Source of the DNA: Aquipluma nitroreducens
GTDB taxonomy: Bacteria > Bacteroidota > Bacteroidia > Bacteroidales > Prolixibacteraceae
NCBI RefSeq assembly: GCF_009689585.1
Contig: NZ_AP018694.1
Span: 4,021,501-4,085,500, forward strand
Direction of reading: 5' to 3'
Length of the DNA stretch: 64,000 nt
Shown here: piece after piece, positions 54,590 through 62,681 of the stretch
Layout: every line of letters starts with the position of its first letter
Position numbering within the stretch: position 1 is the first letter of the stretch
Program-made: the position numbers and the translations under genes
The notes under the pieces: generated by a model
Databases searched by the model: none
Told to the model about the DNA's origin: nothing
What the model saw: the letters and a program-made list of their open reading frames with translations, nothing else

Positions 54590-55116
54590 ACTGTCGGGTA
54601 AAACGATTTTGGTTCGGCGTATAATCGCCTCTTCATCACCCTCGGCGATAAGTTGATTTTTTTATCCGGATTAACAGTAAGGTTTTCAGGCAACGGAATT
54701 GTTTTCATATCAACTCCATTCCAGATGGCACGGTCGAGTTGTTTCATTTTCTCCAAAATAGTACGATAACCCAAATATCCTTTAACCTGAAGCGAATCGC
54801 TTACGTTTTCAGGCGAACGGTTGATGTATCGCAGGTCTTTGTTTGTCTGGAATTTTTGAAGTTTTATAAGGATGGTGTCGATGCGTTCATCCTCTGCATA
54901 ATGGATTAATCCGTTTACTGTTCGTATTATTTCAGGATTTTCCGATTGCCATACCGCATTGGGCTGGATGTGTTTTTTCAGAAAATCGATCCCCAACTTG
55001 ATGGAATCTGAATTACTAAGTACTACTTCTTTCTTTTTGTCGACGGGATTGGTTTCTGCGAATAATGAAACACTGATCAGGACGATAAATCCTGCGCAAA
55101 GTTTTTTAAGCTGCAT
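54583..55116 (-). CDS. N-terminal part of the frameshifted DUF3078-like gene
   Basis: A 177-residue fragment with signal peptide (MQLKKLCAGFIVLISVSLFAE) and a periplasmic helical region (KHIQPNAVWQSENPEIIRTV, YLGYRTILEKMKQLDRAIWNGVDMK). After PDKKI, at a run of seven A, the frame passes into an ending (NLSPRVMKRRLYAEPK) that looks unlike coding sequence. A -1 shift there would continue into the downstream frame, giving one protein of about 660 residues over 53123-55116. Whether this is a sequencing error, a mutation, or slippage cannot be told from here. Confidence 0.7.
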   Translation of the reverse strand: MQLKKLCAGFIVLISVSLFAETNPVDKKKEVVLSNSDSIKLGIDFLKKHIQPNAVWQSENPEIIRTVNGLIHYAEDERIDTILIKLQKFQTNKDLRYINRSPENVSDSLQVKGYLGYRTILEKMKQLDRAIWNGVDMKTIPLPENLTVNPDKKINLSPRVMKRRLYAEPKSFYPTVC

Positions 55117-55195
55117 ATCTATTCGGTTAATTGGCTATCAGGTAAAACGTTTTTGTCATCAACTTGTTGTCAGGCATTTCAAAAATCAGGCCATC

Positions 55196-55663
55196 CTAGT
55201 CTTTCCATTCCTGAAAAGGGTGCTCCGAAAGAAAGGAATTATAGTATCTCCTGTCGCCCGAAACTTCCGTTAAAAGCCAGTCAGGCCGCGGAAATGTCTG
55301 ATTTTCTGATTCTAGTTCCAGTTCGGCAATAACCAGTCCGTCGTTTTTCCCGGAAAAAACATCAATTTCCCAAAGAAAATTTTCATGCATGATTTCATAT
55401 CGTATTTTTTCTACCGGATTGGAAATGGCCAGCAGCATCATTTCCTGTGCTTCATCAACTGGTATTTGGTATTCATACTCCGGACGTGAGATGGTTTCAG
55501 ACCGACCTTTGATGGTCACAAATGCTTTTTCTCCGGCAATTCGGATTCGTACGGTTGGATTTGGATCAATGCTCAGGTAAGCCTGTACCAATCGGGTTCC
55601 CTCAGCCGTCGGATTCCATTTTCGGGTGTCGACTAAAAATTTACGTTCAATTTCGAGAGGCAT
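55196..55663 (-). CDS. CYTH-domain protein
   Basis: A 155-residue protein with the CYTH signature EIERKF at residues 4-9. Later strands carry the usual charged residues: VQAYLSIDPNPTVRIRIAGEKAFVTIKG, EYEYQIPVDEA, WEIDVFSGKNDGLVIAELELESE. CYTH enzymes act on triphosphates with Mg2+, for example as inorganic triphosphatases or thiamine triphosphatases. The substrate is not decided by sequence. It is divergent from the HD gene across a 53-bp shared promoter region. Confidence 0.9.
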   Translation of the reverse strand: MPLEIERKFLVDTRKWNPTAEGTRLVQAYLSIDPNPTVRIRIAGEKAFVTIKGRSETISRPEYEYQIPVDEAQEMMLLAISNPVEKIRYEIMHENFLWEIDVFSGKNDGLVIAELELESENQTFPRPDWLLTEVSGDRRYYNSFLSEHPFQEWKD

Positions 55664-55684
55664 CTGGTTTCGGTTTGTTTTTGC

Positions 55685-55705
55685 TAATTTGCAGCTGCAA
55701 AATTA
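55685..55705. promoter_or_regulatory. Near-palindromic divergent promoter between CYTH and HD genes
   Basis: A palindrome whose left arm TAATTTGCAGC and right arm GCTGCAAAATTA share the central bases; one T is missing on the left. The minus strand reads TAATTTTG, a full TAnnTTTG match, toward the CYTH gene. The plus strand reads TAATTTG toward the HD gene. Confidence 0.45.
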
Positions 55706-55716
55706 AAACTACAGAA

Positions 55717-56271
55717 ATGATTTCACGAGAAAATGCCTATAAACTTTTGAATCAGTATATTCAAAATGCGAACATGATCAAGCACAGCGTGGCCAGCGAG
55801 GCTGTGCTGCGTGCGATTGCCCGAAAACTGGATAATGATCAGGAAGAGTGGGGGATTGCCGGATTACTCCACGATATTGATGTTGAGGTTACACATGCCG
55901 ATCCGTTTAAACATGGTCCGCATGCTGCCGTAATGCTCGATGGTTTACTTTCTCCTGAAGCCATTGACGCCATTGTGATGCACAACGAAATGGCCACCGG
56001 AAAAGAGCGGACAACCGTTTTTCAACACGCCCTTGCGGCTGGCGAAACCATTACCGGGCTGATTATGGCAACGGCAATGGTTTATCCTGATCGAAAACTG
56101 GCATCGGTGAAAACCAAATCAATCACCAAGCGCATGAAAGAAAAGGCATTTGCAGCTTCAGTAAAACGCGAAAACATTCTGGAATGTGAGCTGATTGGAA
56201 TCCCCATCAACGATTTTGCTGAAATGGCTTTGGCAGCCATGCAGGAAATCAGCGATGAGTTGGGGTTTTAG
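55717..56271 (+). CDS. HD-domain protein
   Basis: A 184-residue protein starting MISRENAYKLLNQYIQNANMIKHS at 55717. A longer frame from 55522 runs antisense into the CYTH gene and is rejected. The HD motif is in GIAGLLHDIDVEVTHADPFKHG (His-Asp) with an upstream His in IKHSVASEAV. The family has presumed metal-dependent phosphohydrolase activity on unknown substrates. It is followed by 128 bp and then chorismate mutase. Confidence 0.88.
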   Translation: MISRENAYKLLNQYIQNANMIKHSVASEAVLRAIARKLDNDQEEWGIAGLLHDIDVEVTHADPFKHGPHAAVMLDGLLSPEAIDAIVMHNEMATGKERTTVFQHALAAGETITGLIMATAMVYPDRKLASVKTKSITKRMKEKAFAASVKRENILECELIGIPINDFAEMALAAMQEISDELGF

Positions 56272-56373
56272 TGAGAACTGCGCATTCGGAATTCGGCTTT
56301 TGACGATTCTTGCAATTTTGGTTAATATTAGTGATAAATTGTCATGATAATCCGTCATGTTGGATTAGATTAT

Positions 56374-56381
56374 TATTTTTG
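56374..56381 (+). promoter_or_regulatory. Likely -7 element for the chorismate mutase-aldolase pair
   Basis: TATTTTTG matches TAnnTTTG exactly and lies 18 nt before the ATG at 56400. A correctly spaced TTG was not found. Confidence 0.35.
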
Positions 56382-56399
56382 CGACAAATTTAGTTGCAA

Positions 56400-56708
56400 A
56401 TGAAGAAACCGGAGAGCTGCGAAAGCATCGAAGAAATCAGGGAAGCCATTGACGGCATTGACTATCAAATTATGAAACTCTACAGCCAACGATACGAGTT
56501 TGTGAAAGAGATCGTGAAATTCAAGACCGATGAAGCGTCTGTAATTGCAGAAAATCGTCAGGCAGAAGTCATAGCGAAAAGACGGGAATGGGCAGTTGAA
56601 CTTGGGCTTAATCCCGATTTATTTGAAGATATTTTTTGGACTCTCATGCGCTATAATGTTCAGAAAGAACTTGAAATCCTGAAAAGTACAAATACTAAAC
56701 CAGTATAG
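56400..56708 (+). CDS. Chorismate mutase type II family protein
   Basis: A 102-residue, all-helical AroQ-type protein, start ATG at 56400 (a TTG at 56394 is also in frame). The pattern ESIEEIREAIDGIDYQIMKLYSQRYEFVKEIVKFK and EVIAKRREWAVELGLNPDLFEDIFWTLM is that of chorismate mutase/isochorismate pyruvate lyase. It may convert chorismate to prephenate. It lies 23 bp before an aldolase-like gene and is probably co-transcribed with it. Confidence 0.85.
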   Translation: MKKPESCESIEEIREAIDGIDYQIMKLYSQRYEFVKEIVKFKTDEASVIAENRQAEVIAKRREWAVELGLNPDLFEDIFWTLMRYNVQKELEILKSTNTKPV

Positions 56709-56731
56709 ATAACCCCTCAAAATCAGAAATA

Positions 56732-57682
56732 ATGTTTAAGCAAGAAATAAAAGTAATGGACTGTACCGTTCGCGATGGCGGACTGATGAATAAATGGCAA
56801 TTCTCTGACGATTTTGTTCGGGCGGTTTACAATGGCTGTGTCGAGGCCGGCGTCGATTACATGGAAATTGGTTACCTGAGCAGCGAAAAGGCGTTCAGTC
56901 GTAAAGAAATGGGACCGTGGAAATTTTGTCATCAGAAAGATTTGGAGCGTATTGTAGGCAAAAACGAAACCAACCTGAAGCTTTCGGCCATGGCCGATAT
57001 TGGTCGTATCGATCTCGACGATATTCCAATGGCTTCGGATAGTTTGCTGGATATGATTCGTGTAGCCTGTTATGTGCATCAGGTCGATAAAGCCATTGCA
57101 TTGGCTCATCATTGCATGGACAAAGGTTACGAAGTGTGCATCAATCTGATGGCCGTTTCGACAGTGAATGAGCATGAACTCGATGAAGCGTTGAAAGACA
57201 TTGCCCAGTCGCGCGTGAAGGTTTTTTATGCTGTTGATAGTTTTGGCAGCATGTATTTTGAATCAATTCAACATTTGGTTCGCAAATACATCAACGCGTT
57301 GCCTGGAAAGGAAATTGGGATTCACGCTCACAACAACATGCAGATGGCCATGGCGAACACCTATACCGCTATTATGGAAGGTTGCACTATGCTCGATGCC
57401 ACTTTAATGGGACTTGGACGCGGCGCCGGAAATTGCCCGATTGAAATTCTGATTGCATTTCTTAAAAATCCGAAATACCGTTTACTGCCTTTGTTGCAAG
57501 TGATTCAGGATCATGTTCACCCAATGCAAAAGCAAATTGATTGGGGCTATCATATTCCTTACCTGATTTCGGGAGCCTTGAATGCTCATCCACGTCGCAG
57601 CATGGAATGGATGGATTCGGACCGCAAAAACGACTTTGTGACTTTCATGAAAGAAATGCACGACAACGAGTTGTTGGAGTAA
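56732..57682 (+). CDS. HMGL-like (DmpG-type) aldolase domain protein
   Basis: A 316-residue TIM-barrel enzyme of the HMG-CoA lyase-like/4-hydroxy-2-oxovalerate aldolase superfamily. The N-terminal metal and catalytic motif is MDCTVRDGG (Arg14, Asp15). The metal-binding HAHNN follows in KEIGIHAHNNMQMA, then GLGRGAGNCPIE. It likely makes or breaks a C-C bond using a divalent metal, but its substrate is unknown. It directly follows chorismate mutase, which suggests a pathway from a chorismate- or pyruvate-derived compound (inference). Confidence 0.88.
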   Translation: MFKQEIKVMDCTVRDGGLMNKWQFSDDFVRAVYNGCVEAGVDYMEIGYLSSEKAFSRKEMGPWKFCHQKDLERIVGKNETNLKLSAMADIGRIDLDDIPMASDSLLDMIRVACYVHQVDKAIALAHHCMDKGYEVCINLMAVSTVNEHELDEALKDIAQSRVKVFYAVDSFGSMYFESIQHLVRKYINALPGKEIGIHAHNNMQMAMANTYTAIMEGCTMLDATLMGLGRGAGNCPIEILIAFLKNPKYRLLPLLQVIQDHVHPMQKQIDWGYHIPYLISGALNAHPRRSMEWMDSDRKNDFVTFMKEMHDNELLE

Positions 57683-57686
57683 AAGC

Positions 57687-57747
57687 GTTGCGGGTTGCGT
57701 GTTTCGGGTTGCGAGTTCAAACAAACATGTAACCCGCAACTCGTAAC
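57687..57747. repeat. Inverted repeat of the GTTGCGGGTT family
   Basis: GTTGCGGGTT (57687-57696) is the exact reverse complement of AACCCGCAAC (57731-57740). The element also holds a second direct copy of GGGTTGCG, and ends in CTCGTAAC as the 49908-49965 repeat does. It separates convergent genes. Confidence 0.75.
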
Positions 57748-57754
57748 AATTTTC

Positions 57755-58768
57755 TTAAAGCGAATTTCTCCGGATGAATTGAAATGGGCTTTTGATCCGT
57801 TCAAATTTTTGGGTTAGTATCATTTGGGCTGCCAGTTGCCCGATTTCTTCGTGACTGGTTGAAATGGTAGTTATCCCCTCGCACAGTATTTCCTTGACCT
57901 GATTTTCGTTGTAGGCTACCACACCACATTCTTTTCCAAGCGTCCAGTTTTTTTGTTTGATCCGGCGGATAAAAGCATACAAATCATCATCAGAAACAAT
58001 GATGTATGCTTCTCCGGCATTGATTTCTGAGTCTTCCATCCGATCAATCACTGCGTTGTTAAATCCATAAACCTGACAGAAAATCCTGAATCCGCGAACA
58101 ATGTATGGCGGATAATATTCGGCCTGCGGGAAAACAAGATTCAAGCGGCTGTATTTTCGTAAAAGGTCGATGCCACAAGTTAAAGCCGATTGAATGTCTT
58201 TGTCGTATTCCTGATAAACCACCGGATAATCTTTTAATTCTTCCAGAAAACGATCGACAATCAAAACCTTTTCGCGTGGTATTTTTTTGATCACTTCGCT
58301 GATGTTGGCATTTTCGTTTCGGACGTGGGGCAGAATCACGAAATAGTCGTAGCTGTTAAGGTTTTTATTTACAATGGTTTCAAATTCATCCAGATCGTAG
58401 TTGTAAATAAATACATCAACGCTGGCTTTTGTGCCCATCGTTTTTACAAAAGAGTAGTAAATGCTACGTTTGTAATTGCTGAGTTTGTTGAAGATCATGC
58501 ATATCTTGAGCTTTTTGCTCACGTTCACCCGATTGATGTAATATCCCTTGCCGCGAACTGCTAAAACAATGCCTTTTTTCTTCATGTAAACGTAAGCCTT
58601 TTCAACCGTGTCGCGCGAAAGGAGCAATTCTTCACTCGTTTCGTTGATCGACGGAATACGCTGTCCCTGTTTGAAAATACCAGCCTCAATATCAGAAATA
58701 AACAAGTCTACAACCTGCTTGTATTTTGGGATTTCCGAGTTCGAGTCTATTTTAAGATAATTCAGCAT
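57755..58768 (-). CDS. GntR-family transcriptional regulator with LacI-like sensor domain
   Basis: A 337-residue regulator. A winged helix-turn-helix fills residues 10-80 (IPKYKQVVDLFISDIEAGIFKQGQRIPSINETSEELLLSRDTVEKAYVYMKKKGIV, split here only for description). A periplasmic-binding-protein-like domain follows (KICMIFNKLSNYKRSIY, YFVILPHVRNENANISEVI), which in related proteins binds sugars. It ends in a short tail. Target genes are not evident in this window. Confidence 0.92.
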   Translation of the reverse strand: MLNYLKIDSNSEIPKYKQVVDLFISDIEAGIFKQGQRIPSINETSEELLLSRDTVEKAYVYMKKKGIVLAVRGKGYYINRVNVSKKLKICMIFNKLSNYKRSIYYSFVKTMGTKASVDVFIYNYDLDEFETIVNKNLNSYDYFVILPHVRNENANISEVIKKIPREKVLIVDRFLEELKDYPVVYQEYDKDIQSALTCGIDLLRKYSRLNLVFPQAEYYPPYIVRGFRIFCQVYGFNNAVIDRMEDSEINAGEAYIIVSDDDLYAFIRRIKQKNWTLGKECGVVAYNENQVKEILCEGITTISTSHEEIGQLAAQMILTQKFERIKSPFQFIRRNSL

Positions 58769-58798
58769 ATTCCTGCGATTGAAAGCCCGAAATTACGA

Positions 58799-58829
58799 AA
58801 AAAAGGCAAACCAAACGGCTGCCTTTTTT
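58799..58829 (-). terminator. Terminator after sucCD
   Basis: AAAAAAGGCA (58799-58808) pairs with TGCCTTTTTT (58820-58829). On the minus strand it ends in a T-run, about 70 bp past the sucD stop. Confidence 0.7.
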
Positions 58830-58848
58830 GATGGTGTATTTCGTTTTC

Positions 58849-58878
58849 TGTAGAGACGCGATGCATCGCGTCTCTACA
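58849..58878. repeat. GAGACG-type perfect palindrome
   Basis: A 30-bp perfect palindrome. Arms are TGTAGAGACG and CGTCTCTACA around the self-complementary core CGATGCATCG. It shares its arms, but not its core, with the copy at 62682-62709. Confidence 0.85.
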
Positions 58879-58898
58879 ATATGATTTAATTTAAGATG

Positions 58899-59777
58899 TT
58901 ATTTCAATTCTGCTAACTTCTTCCTCAACAACTCAGGAATCTCGGCAGGTTCTTTGGCTACCGGCACTCCTGCACGGTTAAAGGCTGCAATTTTTTCTAC
59001 AGCAGTTCCCGATCCGCTCGAAATGATGGCGCCTGCATGACCCATCCGTTTTCCTGGAGGCGCTGTTTGACCAGCAATAAATGCGACAACAGGTTTGGTC
59101 ATTTTCTCAGCAATAAACTGAGCGGCTTGCTCTTCGGCATCACCGCCAATTTCACCAATTAAAACTACAGCGACAGTTTCCGGATCGTTTTCAAATCGTT
59201 CCAAAAGATCGATAAAATATAATCCCGCAACGGGGTCTCCGCCGATACCAACGCAGGTAGTTTGTCCGAAATCGTTTAGTGTAAGTAAATTGACAACTTC
59301 GTATGTCAAAGTGCCGCTTCTGGAAATAAAACCAATATTACCTTCCTTAAAAATCATGGCAGGCAAGATTCCTACCAGCGATTGTCCGGGGGTAATTAAT
59401 CCGGGGCAATTGGGACCAATCAAAAGTGTGCCGTTTTGTTTCAGGATTGGAGTTACCCGAATCATATCCTGAACCGGAACGCCCTCGCTTATGGCAATGA
59501 CTAATGCAATTCCAGCTTCGGAAGCTTCGAGAATGGCATCGGCAGCATATGCCGCTGGAACAAAAATGATGGAAGTATTTGCTCCGGTAGCTTTTACCGC
59601 ATTCTCTACCGAGTTGAAAACGGGTACGCCTTCAACGGATTCTCCTTCTTTGCCTGGCGAAACCCCTGCGACAATATTGGTTCCGTATTTATTCATTAAA
59701 CCGGTATGAAATTTACCGTCGCGTCCGGTTATTCCCTGAACAACCAGTTTGGTATCTTTATTGACTAAAATGCTCAT
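58899..59777 (-). CDS. sucD: Succinate--CoA ligase alpha subunit
   Basis: A 292-residue alpha subunit of succinyl-CoA synthetase (TCA cycle). It has the CoA-binding Rossmann domain at the N-terminus ([26 protein letters not shown]) and the phosphohistidine His247 in MGHAGAIIS. The length is normal. It is downstream of sucC, separated by 91 bp that contain a hairpin. Confidence 0.97.
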   Translation of the reverse strand: MSILVNKDTKLVVQGITGRDGKFHTGLMNKYGTNIVAGVSPGKEGESVEGVPVFNSVENAVKATGANTSIIFVPAAYAADAILEASEAGIALVIAISEGVPVQDMIRVTPILKQNGTLLIGPNCPGLITPGQSLVGILPAMIFKEGNIGFISRSGTLTYEVVNLLTLNDFGQTTCVGIGGDPVAGLYFIDLLERFENDPETVAVVLIGEIGGDAEEQAAQFIAEKMTKPVVAFIAGQTAPPGKRMGHAGAIISSGSGTAVEKIAAFNRAGVPVAKEPAEIPELLRKKLAELK

Positions 59778-59827
59778 TTGAGTTATGAATTATAAGTTAT
59801 GATTTTTGGTTGAGATATTGGATGATA

Positions 59828-59858
59828 GTGAGCGGGTGACTTTAAGTCACCTGCTCAC
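59828..59858. repeat. Hairpin between sucC and sucD
   Basis: GTGAGCGGGTGACTT (59828-59842) pairs with AAGTCACCTGCTCAC (59844-59858), 15 bp with one G-T pair around a single central base. It could reduce read-through or protect mRNA between the two genes, or be a stray repeat. Confidence 0.65.
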
Positions 59859-59868
59859 TAAACAACTT

Positions 59869-61002
59869 TTATCGTTTACTTAGTTCAATGGCCTTTTTAG
59901 CTGCTTCGCTCATCGAACTAACGGTTGGGAGACCTGTTTCCTTGAGAATGGCTAAACCTTCGGCGGCATTTGTTCCCGATAAACGAACTACAATTGGGAT
60001 GTCAGTCATCAGGACTTCGAGCGCTTTAAGGAGGCCTTTGGCTACATCATCGCATCGAGTAATGCCTCCAAAAATGTTAATCATCACAGCCTTCACATTT
60101 TTATCGCCAAGTAGGATATTCATGGCATCAATTACTTTCTGGGGATTTGAGCTTCCGCCAATATCCAGAAAGTTAGCTGGTGAACCGCCATACAATTTAA
60201 TCATGTCCATGGTTGCCATTGCAAGTCCTGCACCATTGACCATACAACCAATATTGCCATCGAGTTTGATATATGATAAGCCTTTTTCGTGTGCAGCAAT
60301 TTCCTGAAGTTCATCTTCGTCGGGTTCGCGCATGGCCAATATTTTGGGCTGACGATAAAGTGCATTGTCGTCAAAATTCATCTTGCCGTCAATAGCCAGT
60401 ACTTCATTTTCAGGAGTAAGAACAAGCGGATTGATTTCAGCAAGCGTAGCATCAGTTTCAACAAATAATTTGTAAAGTTTGGTGAAAATGGAAGCGGCTT
60501 TGTTTGCCAGCTTAATGTCTCCAAATAATTGCAGAGCAACATTTCGAGCTTGATAATCCAATAAACCAGTCAACGGGTTGATCGAAAATTTAATGATTTT
60601 TTCAGGGGTATCTCTGGCAACTTCTTCAATTTCAACACCACCTTCAGCACTGGCCATCAAGGTAATACTTTTGGTATTGCGGTCGTTAATCAGGCCAACA
60701 TAGAATTCTTTGGAAATATTTACAGCATCGGCAACCAATACTTTTTCAACTTTGAAGCCTTTTATGTCCATCCCAAGGATTTGTTTTCCTGCGGCTACAG
60801 CATCTTCAACTGTCCTTGCCAATTTTACTCCACCGGCTTTTCCGCGTCCGCCTACTAAAACCTGAGCTTTTACTACAACCATACGGTTCATGTCGCGTGC
60901 AGCCTTTTCAACTTCGCTAACGGTGTAACATAAAACGCTGTCTGGTACAGGAATGCCATAATCCCTGAAAATTTGTCTGGCTTGATATTCATGAATCTTC
61001 AT
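59869..61002 (-). CDS. sucC: Succinate--CoA ligase (ADP-forming) beta subunit
   Basis: A 377-residue ATP-grasp beta subunit (MKIHEYQARQIFRDYGIPVP, VVKAQVLVGGRGKAGGVKLA, ETDATLAEINPLVLT, NIFGGITRCDDVAKG). It couples succinyl-CoA cleavage to nucleotide phosphorylation with SucD. It is the upstream gene of the sucCD operon. Length is slightly shorter than E. coli SucC (388), as usual in this phylum. Confidence 0.97.
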   Translation of the reverse strand: MKIHEYQARQIFRDYGIPVPDSVLCYTVSEVEKAARDMNRMVVVKAQVLVGGRGKAGGVKLARTVEDAVAAGKQILGMDIKGFKVEKVLVADAVNISKEFYVGLINDRNTKSITLMASAEGGVEIEEVARDTPEKIIKFSINPLTGLLDYQARNVALQLFGDIKLANKAASIFTKLYKLFVETDATLAEINPLVLTPENEVLAIDGKMNFDDNALYRQPKILAMREPDEDELQEIAAHEKGLSYIKLDGNIGCMVNGAGLAMATMDMIKLYGGSPANFLDIGGSSNPQKVIDAMNILLGDKNVKAVMINIFGGITRCDDVAKGLLKALEVLMTDIPIVVRLSGTNAAEGLAILKETGLPTVSSMSEAAKKAIELSKR

Positions 61003-61336
61003 TTCAAAAAATAATTATGGGTTAGTATGATTTTTATTGGTTATCGAACGAAGTTCAGGTGTTTTGGGACTGAATTACCCGACCAATAACCGCATTATCT
61101 ATCAGCATTTAAATATCTGCATAATTAGATCAATCAGAATGATCTTTTCTGCATTTTTAAAACATATCAACATTTTAATTCCGGTTTGGTTTTTGGAATT
61201 TCTATAGAAACGCATAAAAGAAAGTTAAATTTCAATATTTCTGAATTGCGATTGTTCCGATTTGCTTAAAATGGAAGTGTATTTGCGCCTGATTAAACTT
61301 TTTAGCCTATTTTTGCAGCACATAAAAACAAACCAA
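61003..61336. other. Divergent intergenic region between sucC and the SIS gene
   Basis: A 334-bp AT-rich region with no supported gene. It includes the promoter of the SIS gene (61283-61315). I found no full consensus for sucC. Confidence 0.55.
61283..61315 (+). promoter_or_regulatory. Likely promoter of the SIS-domain gene
   Basis: TTG at 61283-61285, a 22-nt spacer, TATTTTTG at 61308-61315. It lies 21 nt before the ATG at 61337 and supports that start over the in-frame TTG at 61262, which would be upstream of the promoter. Confidence 0.5.
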
Positions 61337-61972
61337 ATGCTCGAAGATATTAAACAGGTTTTACGGCAGGAAGCCGAAGCCATTCAAAATATTCCGGTAA
61401 ATGAGGCGTACGAAAAGGCAATCAACATCATCGAAGAACGTGTTCATCAGCTAAAAGGTAAACTGGTTGCTTCCGGAATGGGGAAAGCCGGGCAAATAGC
61501 CTTGAATATTGCAACTACATTTAGCTCTACTGGTACGCCTTCCGTTTTTTTGCACCCGAGCGATGCGCAACATGGCGACCTTGGTGTGGTTCAACCCAAT
61601 GATGTGCTTTTGCTTATTTCCAACTCCGGGAAAACTCGCGAAATACTTGAACTGGTTCAGTTGGCTGAAAATCTTTATGAAGGACTACCGTTAATTGTGA
61701 TTACCAGTAATAGTGAATCGGAACTTGCGCAAATGGCCGATGTTTGCCTTGAAACCGGTAACCCAAAAGAAGTTTGTATTCTGGGATTGACTCCTAGTAC
61801 TTCGACTACTGTAATGACTGTAATTGGCGATGTATTGGTTGTTATGATGATGAAACGAATTGGTTTCAACAACGAAGAATATGCCAAACGCCATCATGGC
61901 GGCTATCTGGGACATAAATCGCGAATGCAGGCGAAAGCCTCACCCCAGCCCTCTCCAAAGGAGAGGGAGTAA
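61337..61972 (+). CDS. SIS-domain sugar-phosphate isomerase (KdsD/KpsF type without CBS domains)
   Basis: A 211-residue protein starting MLEDIKQVLRQEAEAI at 61337. It has the SIS-domain core of arabinose-5-phosphate isomerases: LVASGMGKAGQIALNIATTFSSTGTPSVFLHPSDAQHGDLG, LLISNSGKTREILEL, ALGLTPSTSTTVM-like LGLTPSTSTTVMTVIGD, and KRHHGGYLG. It lacks the CBS pair found in E. coli KdsD. It may make arabinose 5-phosphate for Kdo synthesis. The last 12 residues (KASPQPSPKERE) are encoded by an intergenic repeat. Confidence 0.88.
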   Translation: MLEDIKQVLRQEAEAIQNIPVNEAYEKAINIIEERVHQLKGKLVASGMGKAGQIALNIATTFSSTGTPSVFLHPSDAQHGDLGVVQPNDVLLLISNSGKTREILELVQLAENLYEGLPLIVITSNSESELAQMADVCLETGNPKEVCILGLTPSTSTTVMTVIGDVLVVMMMKRIGFNNEEYAKRHHGGYLGHKSRMQAKASPQPSPKERE

Positions 61973-62009
61973 AGAAGCCTCACCCCAACCCTCTCCAAAG
62001 GAGAGGGAG
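61937..62009. repeat. Two tandem copies of a CCTCACCCC...GGAGAGGG repeat
   Basis: Copy 1 spans 61937-61969 and copy 2 spans 61977-62009, with one mismatch and a 40-bp period. Each has a hairpin CCCTCTCC-aaa-GGAGAGGG. The first overlaps the 3' end of the SIS gene. Confidence 0.85.
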
Positions 62010-62074
62010 CGAAAAACGCTTCGATTATCTGTAATTCAAGTAATTAAGTAACAATATTATTCAACGCATTTCTT

Positions 62075-62110
62075 AAGTCCCCTCTTTCGGAGGGGATTTA
62101 GGGGAGGCTG
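62075..62110. repeat. TCCCCTC hairpin repeat
   Basis: TCCCCTC (62077-62083) and GAGGGGA (62090-62095 region) form a small hairpin next to TTTAGGGGAGGC. It has the look of the 'CCCCTCTTTCGGAGGGG ATTTAGGGGAGG' type of intergenic repeat I recall in several bacterial genomes. It is different in sequence from the tandem repeat just upstream. Confidence 0.5.
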
Positions 62111-62123
62111 AAACTTTTTATTT

Positions 62124-62666
62124 ATGCGGATTTTAAGAGAAAACACCATTGGATTGGTGATTGATATTCAGGAACGATTGGTTCCGGTGATGGAAGAAAG
62201 CGAACAGTTAGTTGAAAATTGCAGCAAACTAATACAAGGGTTACAAATTCTGGGTTTGCCGCTATTGGTAACTCAACAATATACCAAAGGATTGGGCGAA
62301 ACCATTGACGAAATTAAATCGCTGTTTACAGACTTTCAGTACATTGAAAAGAAAGATTTTAGTTGTTTGGATGAACCTGTTTTTGCTGAAAAACTTGCCC
62401 TTTCAGGAGCAAAAAATGTAATCATCTGCGGAATCGAATCGCATGTTTGTGTGTTGCAAACGGCTCTCGATTTGAAAGCTTCTGGATATCATCCAGTGGT
62501 GGTTTTCGATTGCGTTTCGTCGCGCTCGTTTGATAATGTTGATTTGGCTGCCGAACGTTTTCGTTACGAAGGAATCATGATGACTTCTATGGAATCGATT
62601 CTTTTTGAATTAACACGTAGCGCCGGAGCTCCCGGATTTAAAGAGATTTCGAAATTGGTGAAATAA
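62124..62666 (+). CDS. Isochorismatase-family hydrolase
   Basis: A 180-residue cysteine hydrolase of the isochorismatase superfamily. The probable triad is Asp14 (VIDIQERL), Lys77 (EKKDFSC) and Cys109 (ICGIESHVCVLQTA). The order of motifs is that of YcaC-like hydrolases. The true substrate is unknown, and the name of the family does not imply isochorismate use here. Length is typical. Confidence 0.9.
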   Translation: MRILRENTIGLVIDIQERLVPVMEESEQLVENCSKLIQGLQILGLPLLVTQQYTKGLGETIDEIKSLFTDFQYIEKKDFSCLDEPVFAEKLALSGAKNVIICGIESHVCVLQTALDLKASGYHPVVVFDCVSSRSFDNVDLAAERFRYEGIMMTSMESILFELTRSAGAPGFKEISKLVK

Positions 62667-62681
62667 ATATTTAGGTTGGTG

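Noticed and set aside
55522-55716. N-terminal extension of the HD-domain gene
   Set aside because: It runs antisense through the CYTH gene and upstream of the likely promoter.
61937-62009. Possible CRISPR array
   Set aside because: Only two repeats with a 7-bp gap, each a hairpin repeat of known intergenic type, and no cas genes.
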